A stretch of 64,000 bases of DNA from contig DATLUD010000008.1 of NCBI GenBank assembly GCA_035533275.1, forward strand, positions 62,001-126,000, in the 5' to 3' direction. A program made the translations under genes and the position numbers. A model generated the notes under the pieces. It searched no databases and was not told the origin of the DNA. It saw only the letters and a program-made list of their open reading frames with translations. This DNA is from SCRA01 sp035533275 (lineage in GTDB: Bacteria; Vulcanimicrobiota; Vulcanimicrobiia; Vulcanimicrobiales; SCRA01). Shown here piece after piece: positions 25,658 to 34,464 of this stretch. Within the stretch, counting starts at the first letter, position 1. Every line of letters begins with the position of its first letter.

Positions 25658-26425
25658 TTGGAAAAGGGCTTAGTCGTCCGCGGCCTGCGGGTCGCGGTCG
25701 AGTCGGTTGAGATTCTCAAGGGCATCGACCTGACGGTCGAGAGCGGCCGCGCCCATGCCCTGATGGGCCCCAACGGCTCGGGGAAATCGACCCTCTCGTT
25801 CGCGCTCACGGGACACCCGAAGTACACGGTGACCGCCGGCACGGCAACGCTCGACGGCGTCGATCTCCTGGCGTTGCCGCCGCACGAGCGCGCGCGCGCC
25901 GGGCTCTTCCTCTCCTTTCAGTACCCCGCGTCGATTCCGGGCGTCAGCGTCGCCAACTTCCTGCGCGGCGCGCGCTCCGCGCTGCGCCCGGGCGAGGCGT
26001 TGCCTCCCGCCAAGTTCAAGCGCCTGGTCACCGACAAGATGGAGCTCCTTGGCATGGAGCCTTCGATGCTGACGCGCTACGTCAACGACGGCTTCTCCGG
26101 CGGCGAGAAGAAGCGCCTGGAGATGTTGCAGATGGCCGTCTTCGAGCCGAAGTACGCGATCCTCGACGAGACGGACTCGGGGCTCGACGTCGACGCGCTC
26201 AAGGCCGTCGGCGAGAGCGTCAACGCGCTGCGCGCCGACCGCGCCGAAACGGGGCTGCTCGTCATCACGCACTATCCGCGCATCCTGCAATACCTGCGCC
26301 CCGATCGCGTGCACGTGATGATGGACGGCCGCATCGTGAAGGAAGGCGGGGCCGACCTCGCCGACCGTATCGAACGCGAAGGATATGATCCCATTCGCGA
26401 GGAGGTCGCCGGTGGCGTCGCCTGA
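25658..26425 (+). CDS. sufC: SufC, ATPase of the Suf Fe-S cluster assembly complex
   Basis: A TTG start with AGAGGAA upstream gives 255 residues. Walker A is GPNGSGKST at about residues 37-45. The SufC-specific segment LFLSFQYPASIPGVSVANFL follows. The signature FSGGEKKRLEMLQM is near 146, Walker B is YAILDETDSGLDVDAL, and the switch histidine lies in VITHYPRIL. SufC drives conformational change of SufB/SufD during cluster assembly in the cytoplasm. It is the first gene of sufC-sufD-sufS-sufU; sufD overlaps its end by 14 bp. Confidence 0.95.
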   Translation: MEKGLVVRGLRVAVESVEILKGIDLTVESGRAHALMGPNGSGKSTLSFALTGHPKYTVTAGTATLDGVDLLALPPHERARAGLFLSFQYPASIPGVSVANFLRGARSALRPGEALPPAKFKRLVTDKMELLGMEPSMLTRYVNDGFSGGEKKRLEMLQMAVFEPKYAILDETDSGLDVDALKAVGESVNALRADRAETGLLVITHYPRILQYLRPDRVHVMMDGRIVKEGGADLADRIEREGYDPIREEVAGGVA

Positions 26426-27752
26426 GCGCGGCGGCTCCGCGGCCGCGCAGGCCGTGGAGCGGGGCATCACCCGCGAGGCGGTCGATGGGCTCACGGCGCT
26501 GCTGGCCGAGAGCGAGCTCGACCGTCGTGCGCGTCTGAAGGCCTTCGCGATCTTCGAACGCCTCCCGTCCCCGCCCTCGCGTCTCTCGCGGGCCGCCAAG
26601 CGCAACCTCGCGGCCGTTGATCTCGCACGCGCCATACCGTACCTGGATCTCGCCCAGGATGGCGAGCCGGCCACCGTTGGCGCCCACGGCGAAGAGCCGG
26701 CGGAGTCGGCGAGCCTCGTCGTTCTGGTCGACGGGCGCGCCGTGACCGTGCGCCTCGCGCCGGAGATCGCCGCGAGCGGGGCGTACGTCGCCCCCTTCGA
26801 GACGGCGCTGCGCGAGCGCCCCGAGCTGGTGCGAGCCCATAGCGGACGCCTCGTCCCCGACGACTCGGACCGCTTCACGGCGCTCAACGCGGCGTTGCGG
26901 CGCGGAGGACTGGTGGTTCACGTGCCGGCGGGCGTGACGCTGAACGAGCCGATCGAGCTGCGAACGGTGATCGAGCGCGCCTCGGTCTTTCCGCGCGTGC
27001 TCGTCGTGGCCGAGGACGGCGCGTCGGTTCAGGTGATCGAGCGCATCGAGAGCCGCCCGCTCCAAGGCGATGCCGTACCGGCGCGCCTGGTCTGTTCGGT
27101 CGGCGAGATCGTCGTCGGCCGCGGAGCCTCCGTCCGTTACGCGGCGCTCCAACACCTCGACGAGGACGTCGCCGAGGTCTCCGTGCGGCGCGCCTCCGTC
27201 GGCCGCGACGCCACGATGGTGCTGGCGCCGGTCGTCCTAGGCGGCGGCATCGTCAGGGAGGACGCCGATGTCGTGTTGGAGGGCGAGGGCTCCTCGACGC
27301 GCGTGCGCGGCTGCTTCTTCGCCTCGGGTGAACAGGCGTTCGACCTCGCCGGCCGCGTCACGCACGCCGCCCCTCATACCTCGGCCGATGCCGTCTTCCA
27401 CGGCGCCGCGAGCGGGGCGGGGCAAGCCTCGCTCTCCGGCATGATCTCGATCCGGGAGTGTGCCGCGGGCTCGGAGTCGAGCCTGAAGAACCGCGCGCTC
27501 CTGCTCTCCCCCAAGGCCCACATCGACTCCGTACCGGGCCTCGAGATCGCGAACAACGACGTCAAGGCCTACCACGGCGCAACCATCGGCGAGATCGACG
27601 AAGAGACCCTCTTCTACTGCCAATCGCGCGGCATCCCGCGCGACGCCGCACGCCGGATGATCATCCTCGGCTTCCTCTCGCCCGTCGTCGACGCCATCGC
27701 CTCGCCCGGCGCCCGCGCCTGGCTGGAGCGCTGCATCGAGGCCAAACTGTAA
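26412..27752 (+). CDS. sufD: SufD-type Fe-S cluster assembly protein
   Basis: A GTG start inside the end of sufC is preceded by GAGGAGG with 6-nt spacing and gives 446 residues. The C-terminal core reads SSLKNRALLLSPKAHIDSVP, GLEIANNDVKAYHGATIGEI and DEETLFYCQSRGIPRDAARR, which is the SufB/SufD beta-helix family. The LSPKAHID segment and the N-terminal helices (AFAIFERLPSP) favour SufD over SufB. No separate sufB exists in this operon, and the LFYCQSRGI segment is SufB-like, so a protein doing both jobs cannot be excluded. Confidence 0.85.
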   Translation: MASPERGGSAAAQAVERGITREAVDGLTALLAESELDRRARLKAFAIFERLPSPPSRLSRAAKRNLAAVDLARAIPYLDLAQDGEPATVGAHGEEPAESASLVVLVDGRAVTVRLAPEIAASGAYVAPFETALRERPELVRAHSGRLVPDDSDRFTALNAALRRGGLVVHVPAGVTLNEPIELRTVIERASVFPRVLVVAEDGASVQVIERIESRPLQGDAVPARLVCSVGEIVVGRGASVRYAALQHLDEDVAEVSVRRASVGRDATMVLAPVVLGGGIVREDADVVLEGEGSSTRVRGCFFASGEQAFDLAGRVTHAAPHTSADAVFHGAASGAGQASLSGMISIRECAAGSESSLKNRALLLSPKAHIDSVPGLEIANNDVKAYHGATIGEIDEETLFYCQSRGIPRDAARRMIILGFLSPVVDAIASPGARAWLERCIEAKL

Positions 27753-27762
27753 GGAACCCACG

Positions 27763-29037
27763 ATGACCGCAGGCACCACGTCCACCTCCAGCCTTCCGGT
27801 CCCCGACGATGCCGGAACCGCCGAGCGCGTCCGGGCCGACTTTCCGATTCTCGCGACGCTGACCAGCAAGGGCAAGCCGCTGGTCTACCTCGACTCGGCG
27901 GCCACCTCGCAGAAGCCGCGCGCGGTCATCGACGCGATCTCGCAGTACTACGAAGGCTACAACGCCAACATCCACCGCGGCGTCTACGAGATCGCCGAGC
28001 GGGCGACCGAAGGCTTCGAAGGGGCCCGTGCGCGCCTCGCCGCGTTTTTCAACGCGGCCGATCCGGCGGAGATCATCTTCACCCGCAACGCCACCGAGGC
28101 GATCAACCTCGTCTGCCACACGTGGGGACTCGCGAACCTGCGGGCGGGAGATGCGATCCTGCTGACGCGTCTCGAGCACCACTCGAACATCGTGCCCTGG
28201 CAGCTCCTCGCGGCCAAGACCGGGGCGGATCTGCGCTTCTTGGAGCTCGACGACCAAGGGCGGGTCGTCCTCGACGACCTCGAAGAAAAGCTCCGCGGCG
28301 TCCGCCTAGTCGCCGTGACGCACGTCAGCAACACCTTGGGCACCATCGTCCCCGTGGAGCGCATCATCCCGGCGGCTCATGCCGCGGGCGCCGTGGTCCT
28401 GCTCGACGGGGCGCAGGCCGCCCCGCACCTCGCGGTGGACGTGCAGGCGCTCGACGTCGACTTCTACGCCGCCAGCGGGCACAAGATGCTGGGTCCTACG
28501 GGCATCGGCACGCTCTACGGCAAACGGGCGCTCCTGGAGGCCATGCCCCCGTTCCTGGCGGGCGGCGACATGATCCGCCGCGTGACCTACGAGCAGACCA
28601 CGTTCAACGAGCTGCCCTGGAAGTTCGAGGCGGGCACCAGCGACATCGCGGGGGCCATCGGGCTCGGCGCCGCGGTCGCGTACTTGCAGGACCTGGGCAT
28701 GGCATGGGTACGCCGGCACGAGATGGCGCTCACCTCCTATGCCCTCGAGCGCCTGGCCGAGCAGCCGCACCTCACCGTCTATGGTCCCAAGCGCGCCGAA
28801 GAGCGCGGCGGCGTCATCGCCTTCACCCTGGGCGATGCGCACCCGCACGACCTGGCCTCGATCCTCGACGGAGAGGGGGTCTGCGTCCGCGCAGGCCACC
28901 ACTGCACCATGCCGCTCCACGAGCGCCTCGGCCTGACCGCAACCGCCCGCGCCTCGTTCTACGTCTACAATACCGCCGCCGACGTGGATGCCCTGATCGA
29001 GGGGCTCGAGAAGGCGGCCCGCATCTTCAGGTTGTAA
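27763..29037 (+). CDS. sufS: SufS group II cysteine desulfurase
   Basis: The 424-residue PLP enzyme starts 10 bp after sufD behind AAGGAA. Key segments are VYLDSAATSQKPRAVIDAIS, NIHRGVYEIAERAT, LTRLEHHSNIVPWQLLA, and the PLP lysine in SGHKMLGPTGIG near residue 239. The catalytic cysteine is in VRAGHHCTMPLHERLG near 380. It removes sulfur from cysteine and passes it, as persulfide, to SufU, which is encoded directly downstream. Confidence 0.95.
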   Translation: MTAGTTSTSSLPVPDDAGTAERVRADFPILATLTSKGKPLVYLDSAATSQKPRAVIDAISQYYEGYNANIHRGVYEIAERATEGFEGARARLAAFFNAADPAEIIFTRNATEAINLVCHTWGLANLRAGDAILLTRLEHHSNIVPWQLLAAKTGADLRFLELDDQGRVVLDDLEEKLRGVRLVAVTHVSNTLGTIVPVERIIPAAHAAGAVVLLDGAQAAPHLAVDVQALDVDFYAASGHKMLGPTGIGTLYGKRALLEAMPPFLAGGDMIRRVTYEQTTFNELPWKFEAGTSDIAGAIGLGAAVAYLQDLGMAWVRRHEMALTSYALERLAEQPHLTVYGPKRAEERGGVIAFTLGDAHPHDLASILDGEGVCVRAGHHCTMPLHERLGLTATARASFYVYNTAADVDALIEGLEKAARIFRL

Positions 29038-29047
29038 GCAGGGACCC

Positions 29048-29461
29048 GTGGACGAGCTCTTCTACCGAGAATACATCCTCGAGCACTACCGTAACCCGCA
29101 CAACTACGGGCGCTTGGAGCGCCCCGATGCCACGTTCGAGGACGACAACCCGCTCTGCGGCGACCGCATCCGCGTCGACCTCAAAGTCGAGGATGGGCGG
29201 ATCGCCGACGTTCGGTTCGAGGGCAAGGGCTGCGCCATCTCGCAAGCCTCGATGTCGATGCTGAGCGACGCGGTGAAAGGGATGACGCTCGAGGAGACGC
29301 TCAGGCTGGGCAAGGACGAGATGCTGGAAAACCTCGGCGCGGAGAGCATCGCCGTGGCCCGCATCAAGTGCGCCACACTGGGTCTCAAGGTGCTCAAGGA
29401 GGCGGCGCTCGCCGGTCTTGCGCGGGACGGCCGATCCGACGCCGAGGGAGAGCGCACCTGA
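29048..29461 (+). CDS. sufU: SufU sulfurtransferase / Fe-S scaffold
   Basis: A GTG start 10 bp after sufS gives 137 residues. It has all SufU landmarks: YREYILEHYRNPHNYGRLE, the CGD motif (NPLCGDRIRVDL), GKGCAISQASMSML, and the third cysteine in ARIKCATLGLKVLKEA. SufU uses a zinc site to collect sulfur from SufS and pass it to SufBCD. The intact three-cysteine set here contrasts with the NifU-like protein at 24304-24804. Confidence 0.95.
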   Translation: MDELFYREYILEHYRNPHNYGRLERPDATFEDDNPLCGDRIRVDLKVEDGRIADVRFEGKGCAISQASMSMLSDAVKGMTLEETLRLGKDEMLENLGAESIAVARIKCATLGLKVLKEAALAGLARDGRSDAEGERT

Positions 29462-29811
29462 CGTTCCTCTCCGACGCCGTGGCGCTGGCGGCGGCCACGG
29501 TGATCTTCAGCGCCGCGCTCATCCTCTGGGAGATCGGCAGCCTGCCGCCGCGGGAGGCGCTCGCGGCACTGCTCGGGCTGGGACGCACTCCCGGCGGCGC
29601 AAACGTGGCCTTCCGCGCCGTGCTCGGCTTCGCGCTGGTGCTGGGCGGGACGCTCGCCGTGCTCGAGGCGGTCCCGTATCCCGATCCCGAGCTGGTGCCG
29701 ATCTCGCTGCTCGTCTTCGTCTCCGCGATCCTCGTCGAGCATCTGACGGGTCCCCAGATCCGAGCGCGCATCCCCATGCTCTTCGGACGCAAGGAACGAC
29801 ACCATGGGTAA
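29458..29811 (+). CDS. Small membrane protein of unknown function
   Basis: The product has about 117 residues with three hydrophobic segments (AVALAAATVIFSAALILWEI, AVLGFALVLGGTLAVLEAV, LVPISLLVFVSAILVEHL). The start is uncertain. A CTG at 29458 overlaps the sufU stop and has GGGAG 8 nt upstream; the first standard start in frame after it is GTG at 29479. It overlaps the next small membrane gene by 8 bp. No family is recognised. Confidence 0.55.
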   Translation: MTFLSDAVALAAATVIFSAALILWEIGSLPPREALAALLGLGRTPGGANVAFRAVLGFALVLGGTLAVLEAVPYPDPELVPISLLVFVSAILVEHLTGPQIRARIPMLFGRKERHHG

Positions 29812-30019
29812 CGTCCCGACCACCATCTCCTTCTTCCTCTTCGCGGCGCTGCTGCTGGTGAAGACGCTCGCCGATCACGTCGACGGCGGCCACCTGCCGC
29901 GCTGGGGCGTGCTGCTCACCGATGCGCTGATGACGGCGCTGCTGATCGCGACCATCTGGTATTTCGTGAAGGGGCTGCGCGAGGAGTGGGACCGCGACAA
30001 GGGAGCCGGCAAGCTGTAG
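29804..30019 (+). CDS. 71-residue membrane protein of unknown function
   Basis: The gene starts inside the end of its neighbour behind AAGGAA. It encodes two hydrophobic helices (TISFFLFAALLLVKTLADHV and VLLTDALMTALLIATIWYFV) and a charged cytoplasmic end (KGLREEWDRDKGAGKL). The tight overlap with the 117-residue membrane protein suggests they form one complex. It closes the suf transcription unit. Confidence 0.55.
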   Translation: MGNVPTTISFFLFAALLLVKTLADHVDGGHLPRWGVLLTDALMTALLIATIWYFVKGLREEWDRDKGAGKL

Positions 30020-30036
30020 GCTCCAAGGGCGGCTCG

Positions 30037-30840
30037 CTACTCCTGCTGAAGGTCGACGTGCTCGATCACCAGATCGTGCGGGCCGTCGATGAACGGCTCG
30101 ATGTAGTACGTGGCCTTGTAGCGCAGGCCCCGGCTCTCCAGGCGGGCGTGGACGATCGCGCTGGCGATGCCGTCCGGCGTCGCGTGAAGTGAGAGCACGT
30201 GAAGCCTGCCGTCCTTGGCCAGAGGAGCCTCTTGAGCCACGATCCCCGGCTCACCCGGCGTGGCCCCCAGATAGGCGTATGCCCGCGTCATGTCGCCGCG
30301 GTCGAGCGCGCGCAGATACTCGCGCACGAACTGCTCGGCGACGATGGTGATCGGCGGCTTCGGCGCGGGCGTGGGCATGGGCAATAACGCCGTCTGCCGC
30401 TGCGCGGCGTGCCTCGCGGCGGGGGACGCCGTGGGCGCGGGTCGAGGCGTGGCGGTGTAGGGCGTCGGCACGACGAGAGCCTGCGCGTCGGTTGGCTCGG
30501 GCGTGGGCGTGGGCGTGGGAGGCGCCGTCGGGACGGGCGTCGGCGGCAGCGTCGGCGCCGGAGTCAACTGCGCGGGCTTGGCGGTGCTGAACCGCATGTT
30601 CGCGGGTATCGGCGTCGAGGGCGCCACCGTCTCGAACGAACCCGCCGGCGGCGGCGTCATCGCAACCACGACCTGCGGGGAGGGCGAGGGGCGCGCGGCG
30701 AGGCGCTGCGCTACCAGCGCCGTCCCGCTTCCGATGCCCAAGCCGATCGCGGCGAGAACCAGGATGAGAAGAGCACCTTTCCAGGGGAAGCGGGAGCGCT
30801 GGCGTTCTCCGGTGGTGCGTCGGCGGCGCGGCGTGGACAT
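30037..30840 (-). CDS. Membrane-anchored proline-rich protein with C-terminal NTF2-like domain
   Basis: The 267-residue protein has a basic N-terminus, one membrane helix (GALLILVLAAIGLGIGSGTA) and about 100 residues rich in Pro, Thr and Ala (PTLPPTPVPTAPPTPTPTPE). A C-terminal globular part, about 165-267, begins ITIVAEQFVREYLRALDRGD and then MTRAYAYLG. That opening resembles NTF2/DUF4878-like lumazine-binding folds, but the match is weak. The linker suggests that it crosses the cell wall. Function unknown. Confidence 0.55.
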   Translation of the reverse strand: MSTPRRRRTTGERQRSRFPWKGALLILVLAAIGLGIGSGTALVAQRLAARPSPSPQVVVAMTPPPAGSFETVAPSTPIPANMRFSTAKPAQLTPAPTLPPTPVPTAPPTPTPTPEPTDAQALVVPTPYTATPRPAPTASPAARHAAQRQTALLPMPTPAPKPPITIVAEQFVREYLRALDRGDMTRAYAYLGATPGEPGIVAQEAPLAKDGRLHVLSLHATPDGIASAIVHARLESRGLRYKATYYIEPFIDGPHDLVIEHVDLQQE

Positions 30841-30896
30841 CGTCTCCGTATCCTCGCGCCGGGTGCGCCGCTCCTGCCCGGCGAAGGGACGGCGTC

Positions 30897-31873
<977 letters not shown>

Positions 31874-31877
<4 letters not shown>

Positions 31878-32617
31878 AGCTCCTGCGAATGCTCCTCGCG
31901 CAGACGAAGATGAACTTCGTCTGGTATCTCTTCCGCGACGGCGAGATGATGTTCTGGGCGCTGGCGATGCCGCTCTTCTTCCTGGTGCTCTTCTCGTTCG
32001 CGTTCGGATTCGGCAACACCACGAAGGCGTCGGCATTCCTGGTGCCCGGGCTCATCGGCGCCCAGGTGCTCTCGCTAGGCTTCTTCGGCGTGGGCGTGAT
32101 GCTGGCGCAGTTCCGCGAGCAGAAGGTCCTCCGGCGCATCTACCTCACGCCGCTGCCGCCGTGGGTCTTCTTCGCCGCGCTCGTGCTCTACCGGCTCACG
32201 CTCCTGGCGTTCCAGGCGTCGGTGCTCGCGCTGGCGGGGATGCTGCTTTTCCACGTGCGCTTCACCGGCCACCCGCTCAGCATCGTCGCCATGCTGGCGA
32301 TCGGGGCGCTGACGTTCGTCTCGCTGGGCACGCTCGTCGGCGCCGTGACCAAGACGGCGGAGAGCGCGAACAACCTCGCCTCGGTGCTGACGGTGCCGCT
32401 CGCGTTTCTGAGCGACGCCTACATCCCGCTGGACCGCTTTCCGCAAGCGGTGAGCGCCCCGCTGCGCATGCTGCCGTCCACGCAGTTCATCGACGCGCTG
32501 CGCGGCGTCTCCACCGGCGGCGAGCCGCTCTCGCACTTCGCGGGCTGGATCGCGGTGCTGATCGCGTGGGCCCTCGCGGCCATGCTGCTGAGCTCGCGCC
32601 TCTTTCGGTGGGTCTAG
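31874..32617 (+). CDS. ABC-2 type transporter permease
   Basis: A GTG start overlapping the ATPase gene gives 247 residues with six hydrophobic segments. It has the ABC-2 pattern: ALAMPLFFLVLFSFAFGFGN, REQKVLRRIYLTPLPPWVF, and VLTVPLAFLSDAYIPLDRFP followed by LPSTQFIDALRGV. It forms the membrane channel for the upstream ATPase. It converges on the arsR-type gene, leaving only 9 bp between stops. Confidence 0.85.
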
Positions 32618-32626
32618 GGAGGCTCC

Positions 32627-32947
32627 CTAAGAGGCTCCCCAACCCTCCTCCGAGACCTTGAGGATCGTCTTGAGGAGCCCGGGGAAGCGGCGCTCCAGAT
32701 CCTTCCTGCGCAACGAGACGAAGCGCAGCGTCCCATCAGTGCGCCCGCGGGTCAAGCCCGCCTCGCGCAGCACTTTCAGGTGGTGCGAGATCGTGGAGCG
32801 GGGCATCTCCGGCTTGAGCGTGCCGCACGGCGTCTCCCCAGCGCCGGCGATCTCGTGAAGCATCTCCAAGCGCACCGGATCGCTCAGCGCGTGGAAGATG
32901 CCCGTCAGGGTGATCGCCTCGTTAGGTGGCTCGTAGAGCGTCCTCAC
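32627..32947 (-). CDS. ArsR-family winged-helix transcriptional regulator
   Basis: A GTG start inside the end of the EamA gene gives 106 residues. The ArsR pattern is clear: IFHALSDPVRLEMLHEIA, MPRSTISHHLKVLREAGLT and TDGTLRFVSLRRKDLERRFP. No obvious metal-binding cysteine cluster is present (one Cys in TPCGTL), so the ligand may not be a metal. It overlaps the transporter gene by 26 bp, and the palindrome before that gene is its likely operator. Confidence 0.8.
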   Translation of the reverse strand: MRTLYEPPNEAITLTGIFHALSDPVRLEMLHEIAGAGETPCGTLKPEMPRSTISHHLKVLREAGLTRGRTDGTLRFVSLRRKDLERRFPGLLKTILKVSEEGWGAS

Positions 32948-33890
32948 GCGTCGATACTCCGTCGCGGGGCGCCGCGCATCCTACGCGCGCGAGGAGGTTG
33001 TTGGCCACCAGCGCCGCGACGGTAAGCGCGGCCCCCGCCGCCTGCACGGCCGTGGGGGCCTCTCCCTGCGCCGCGCTCACCGTCATCGCCACCACGGGCA
33101 CCAGGTTGATGAACAGCACTCCGTTGGCGGCTCCGAGCCGGGCGATGCCCGCATTCCACGTGAGGATGCCCAGCAGGCCGGCAACCACGATCAGGTACAG
33201 CAGCCCGCCCGCGTGCGCGCTCACCTCCGCCGTCGTGGGAGCGGGGACCACGTGCGCCGCGGTGCCCACGACCGGGATCGCCCAGACCGTGATGTTGCCG
33301 AAGAGGCAGGTGAGCGCGGCGTAGCGCAGCGGCGACCAGCCCGGGAACCGCGAGCCTCCCAGCGAGTAGAAGACGAAACACAACGCACCCGCCAGCACGA
33401 GTAAGGTCCCGCTGCCGTTCGAGAGCGCTGCGGCCGCTCCCGCGAGCGAGCCTCCCGTCACCGCCAAGATCACGCCGCCCAACGCCGCCAGCATGGTAAC
33501 GAAGGTGACGGCTCGGGGACGCACGCGCTGCCAGGCCCAGAGGACCAACGCGGTGAGCAGCGGCCCCGTGGCCACGACGATCGGCGCCACGATCACACCC
33601 GAAGCGCCGAGCCGGTGCTGGCCCGTGAACGCCAGGAAGTTGAAGCCGGCGTAGCCGAGCGAGCCGTAGACGAACAGACGCCAGGCCTGCCCGCTCGGGC
33701 GCAGGGCCCGCGCGCCTTCCACCGCCGCCAAGATGCCCAGGAAGAGCAGGCCCGCCACGCCGTAGCGAATCGCCGTCATGTAGAGCGGATCCACCCCCTG
33801 CATCACCTGCGCGGCGACCGGGAACATCCCGCCCCACGCCACCGCCGCCGTCGCCGACGCCGCCACACCGCCCACGAGCGATCGCTCCAT
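32922..33890 (-). CDS. EamA/DMT family transporter
   Basis: The 322-residue protein has ten hydrophobic segments in two EamA repeats (AVAWGGMFPVAAQVMQGVDP, ILAVTGGSLAG, FVFYSLGGSRFPGWSPLRY, NGVLFINLVPVVAMTVS). DMT transporters move metabolites or amino acids across the inner membrane, usually outward. Expression is probably controlled by the overlapping ArsR-type regulator through the inverted repeat at 33908-33941, 18 bp before the ATG. Confidence 0.8.
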   Translation of the reverse strand: MERSLVGGVAASATAAVAWGGMFPVAAQVMQGVDPLYMTAIRYGVAGLLFLGILAAVEGARALRPSGQAWRLFVYGSLGYAGFNFLAFTGQHRLGASGVIVAPIVVATGPLLTALVLWAWQRVRPRAVTFVTMLAALGGVILAVTGGSLAGAAAALSNGSGTLLVLAGALCFVFYSLGGSRFPGWSPLRYAALTCLFGNITVWAIPVVGTAAHVVPAPTTAEVSAHAGGLLYLIVVAGLLGILTWNAGIARLGAANGVLFINLVPVVAMTVSAAQGEAPTAVQAAGAALTVAALVANNLLARVGCAAPRDGVSTREDALRAT

Positions 33891-33907
33891 CTTCGGTCCT
33901 TTCGCAT

Positions 33908-33941
33908 GTTCCTATATTCGAGTTTAATCGAACATAGGAAC
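33908..33941. promoter_or_regulatory. 14-bp inverted repeat, likely ArsR-type operator
   Basis: GTTCCTATATTCGA and TCGAACATAGGAAC are complementary except at one position and flank the 6-bp spacer gtttaa. The A/T-rich element stands out against the GC background and lies 18 bp before the EamA start. The size and symmetry suit a dimeric winged-helix repressor such as the ArsR protein of this operon. Confidence 0.6.
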
Positions 33942-33981
33942 CGGCATGGCGCCGGGATGGTTGCGGGGAGCGCGTCGAGGG

Positions 33982-34464
33982 TCAGCCCGCCCGGCGCCGC
34001 CGCTTGGAGCTGAGGACGCCCGAATCGAACCCGGCCAGGCTCAGCCCGCCATCGAAGCGCGCGTGCTCCACCTTCATGCAGCGGTCGACCACCACGTCGA
34101 GCCCGGCCTGGTCGGCGAGGCGGATCGCCTCATCGTTGATCACGCCGTACTGGAACCAGATCGCCTTCGCTCCGGCGGCGATCGCCTCGCGCACCACGCG
34201 CGGACACTCCTCCGGCTTGCGAAAGACGTCCACCACGTCGGGGGCTCCGCGCTCCCGCGCGTATGCCTCGAGCGAGGGGTAGCAGCGCGTGCCGTCGATC
34301 TCCTCGTAAGCCGGGTTGATCGGCGCGACGTCGTAGCCGTGCGTTTGCAGGTAGCGCAAGACGAAGTAACTGGGGCGCAGCGGATTGGCGCTTGCACCCA
34401 CCATCGCGACGCGCTTGGCGCGGTCGAGGAGAGCGCGGCGCTTCAAGGCCGTCTCCAGCTTCAT
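33982..34464 (-). CDS. CoA-binding (Rossmann) domain protein
   Basis: The 160-residue protein has the succinyl-CoA-synthetase-like CoA-binding fold: RVAMVGASANPLRPSYFVLR, YDVAPINPAYEEIDGTRCYP, APDVVDVFRKPEECPRVVRE and AIWFQYGVINDEAIRLA. The ATG overlaps the metY stop (ATGA). A YccU-like CoA-binding gene next to O-acetylhomoserine sulfhydrylase is a known arrangement, but its biochemical job is not settled; sensing of acyl-CoA supply is a possibility. Confidence 0.8.
   Translation of the reverse strand: MKLETALKRRALLDRAKRVAMVGASANPLRPSYFVLRYLQTHGYDVAPINPAYEEIDGTRCYPSLEAYARERGAPDVVDVFRKPEECPRVVREAIAAGAKAIWFQYGVINDEAIRLADQAGLDVVVDRCMKVEHARFDGGLSLAGFDSGVLSSKRRRRAG

Noticed and set aside
33908..33941. 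LexA box before the EamA gene
   Set aside because: Only one half-site resembles CGAAC and the spacing does not fit; the 14-bp repeat suits an ArsR operator better.
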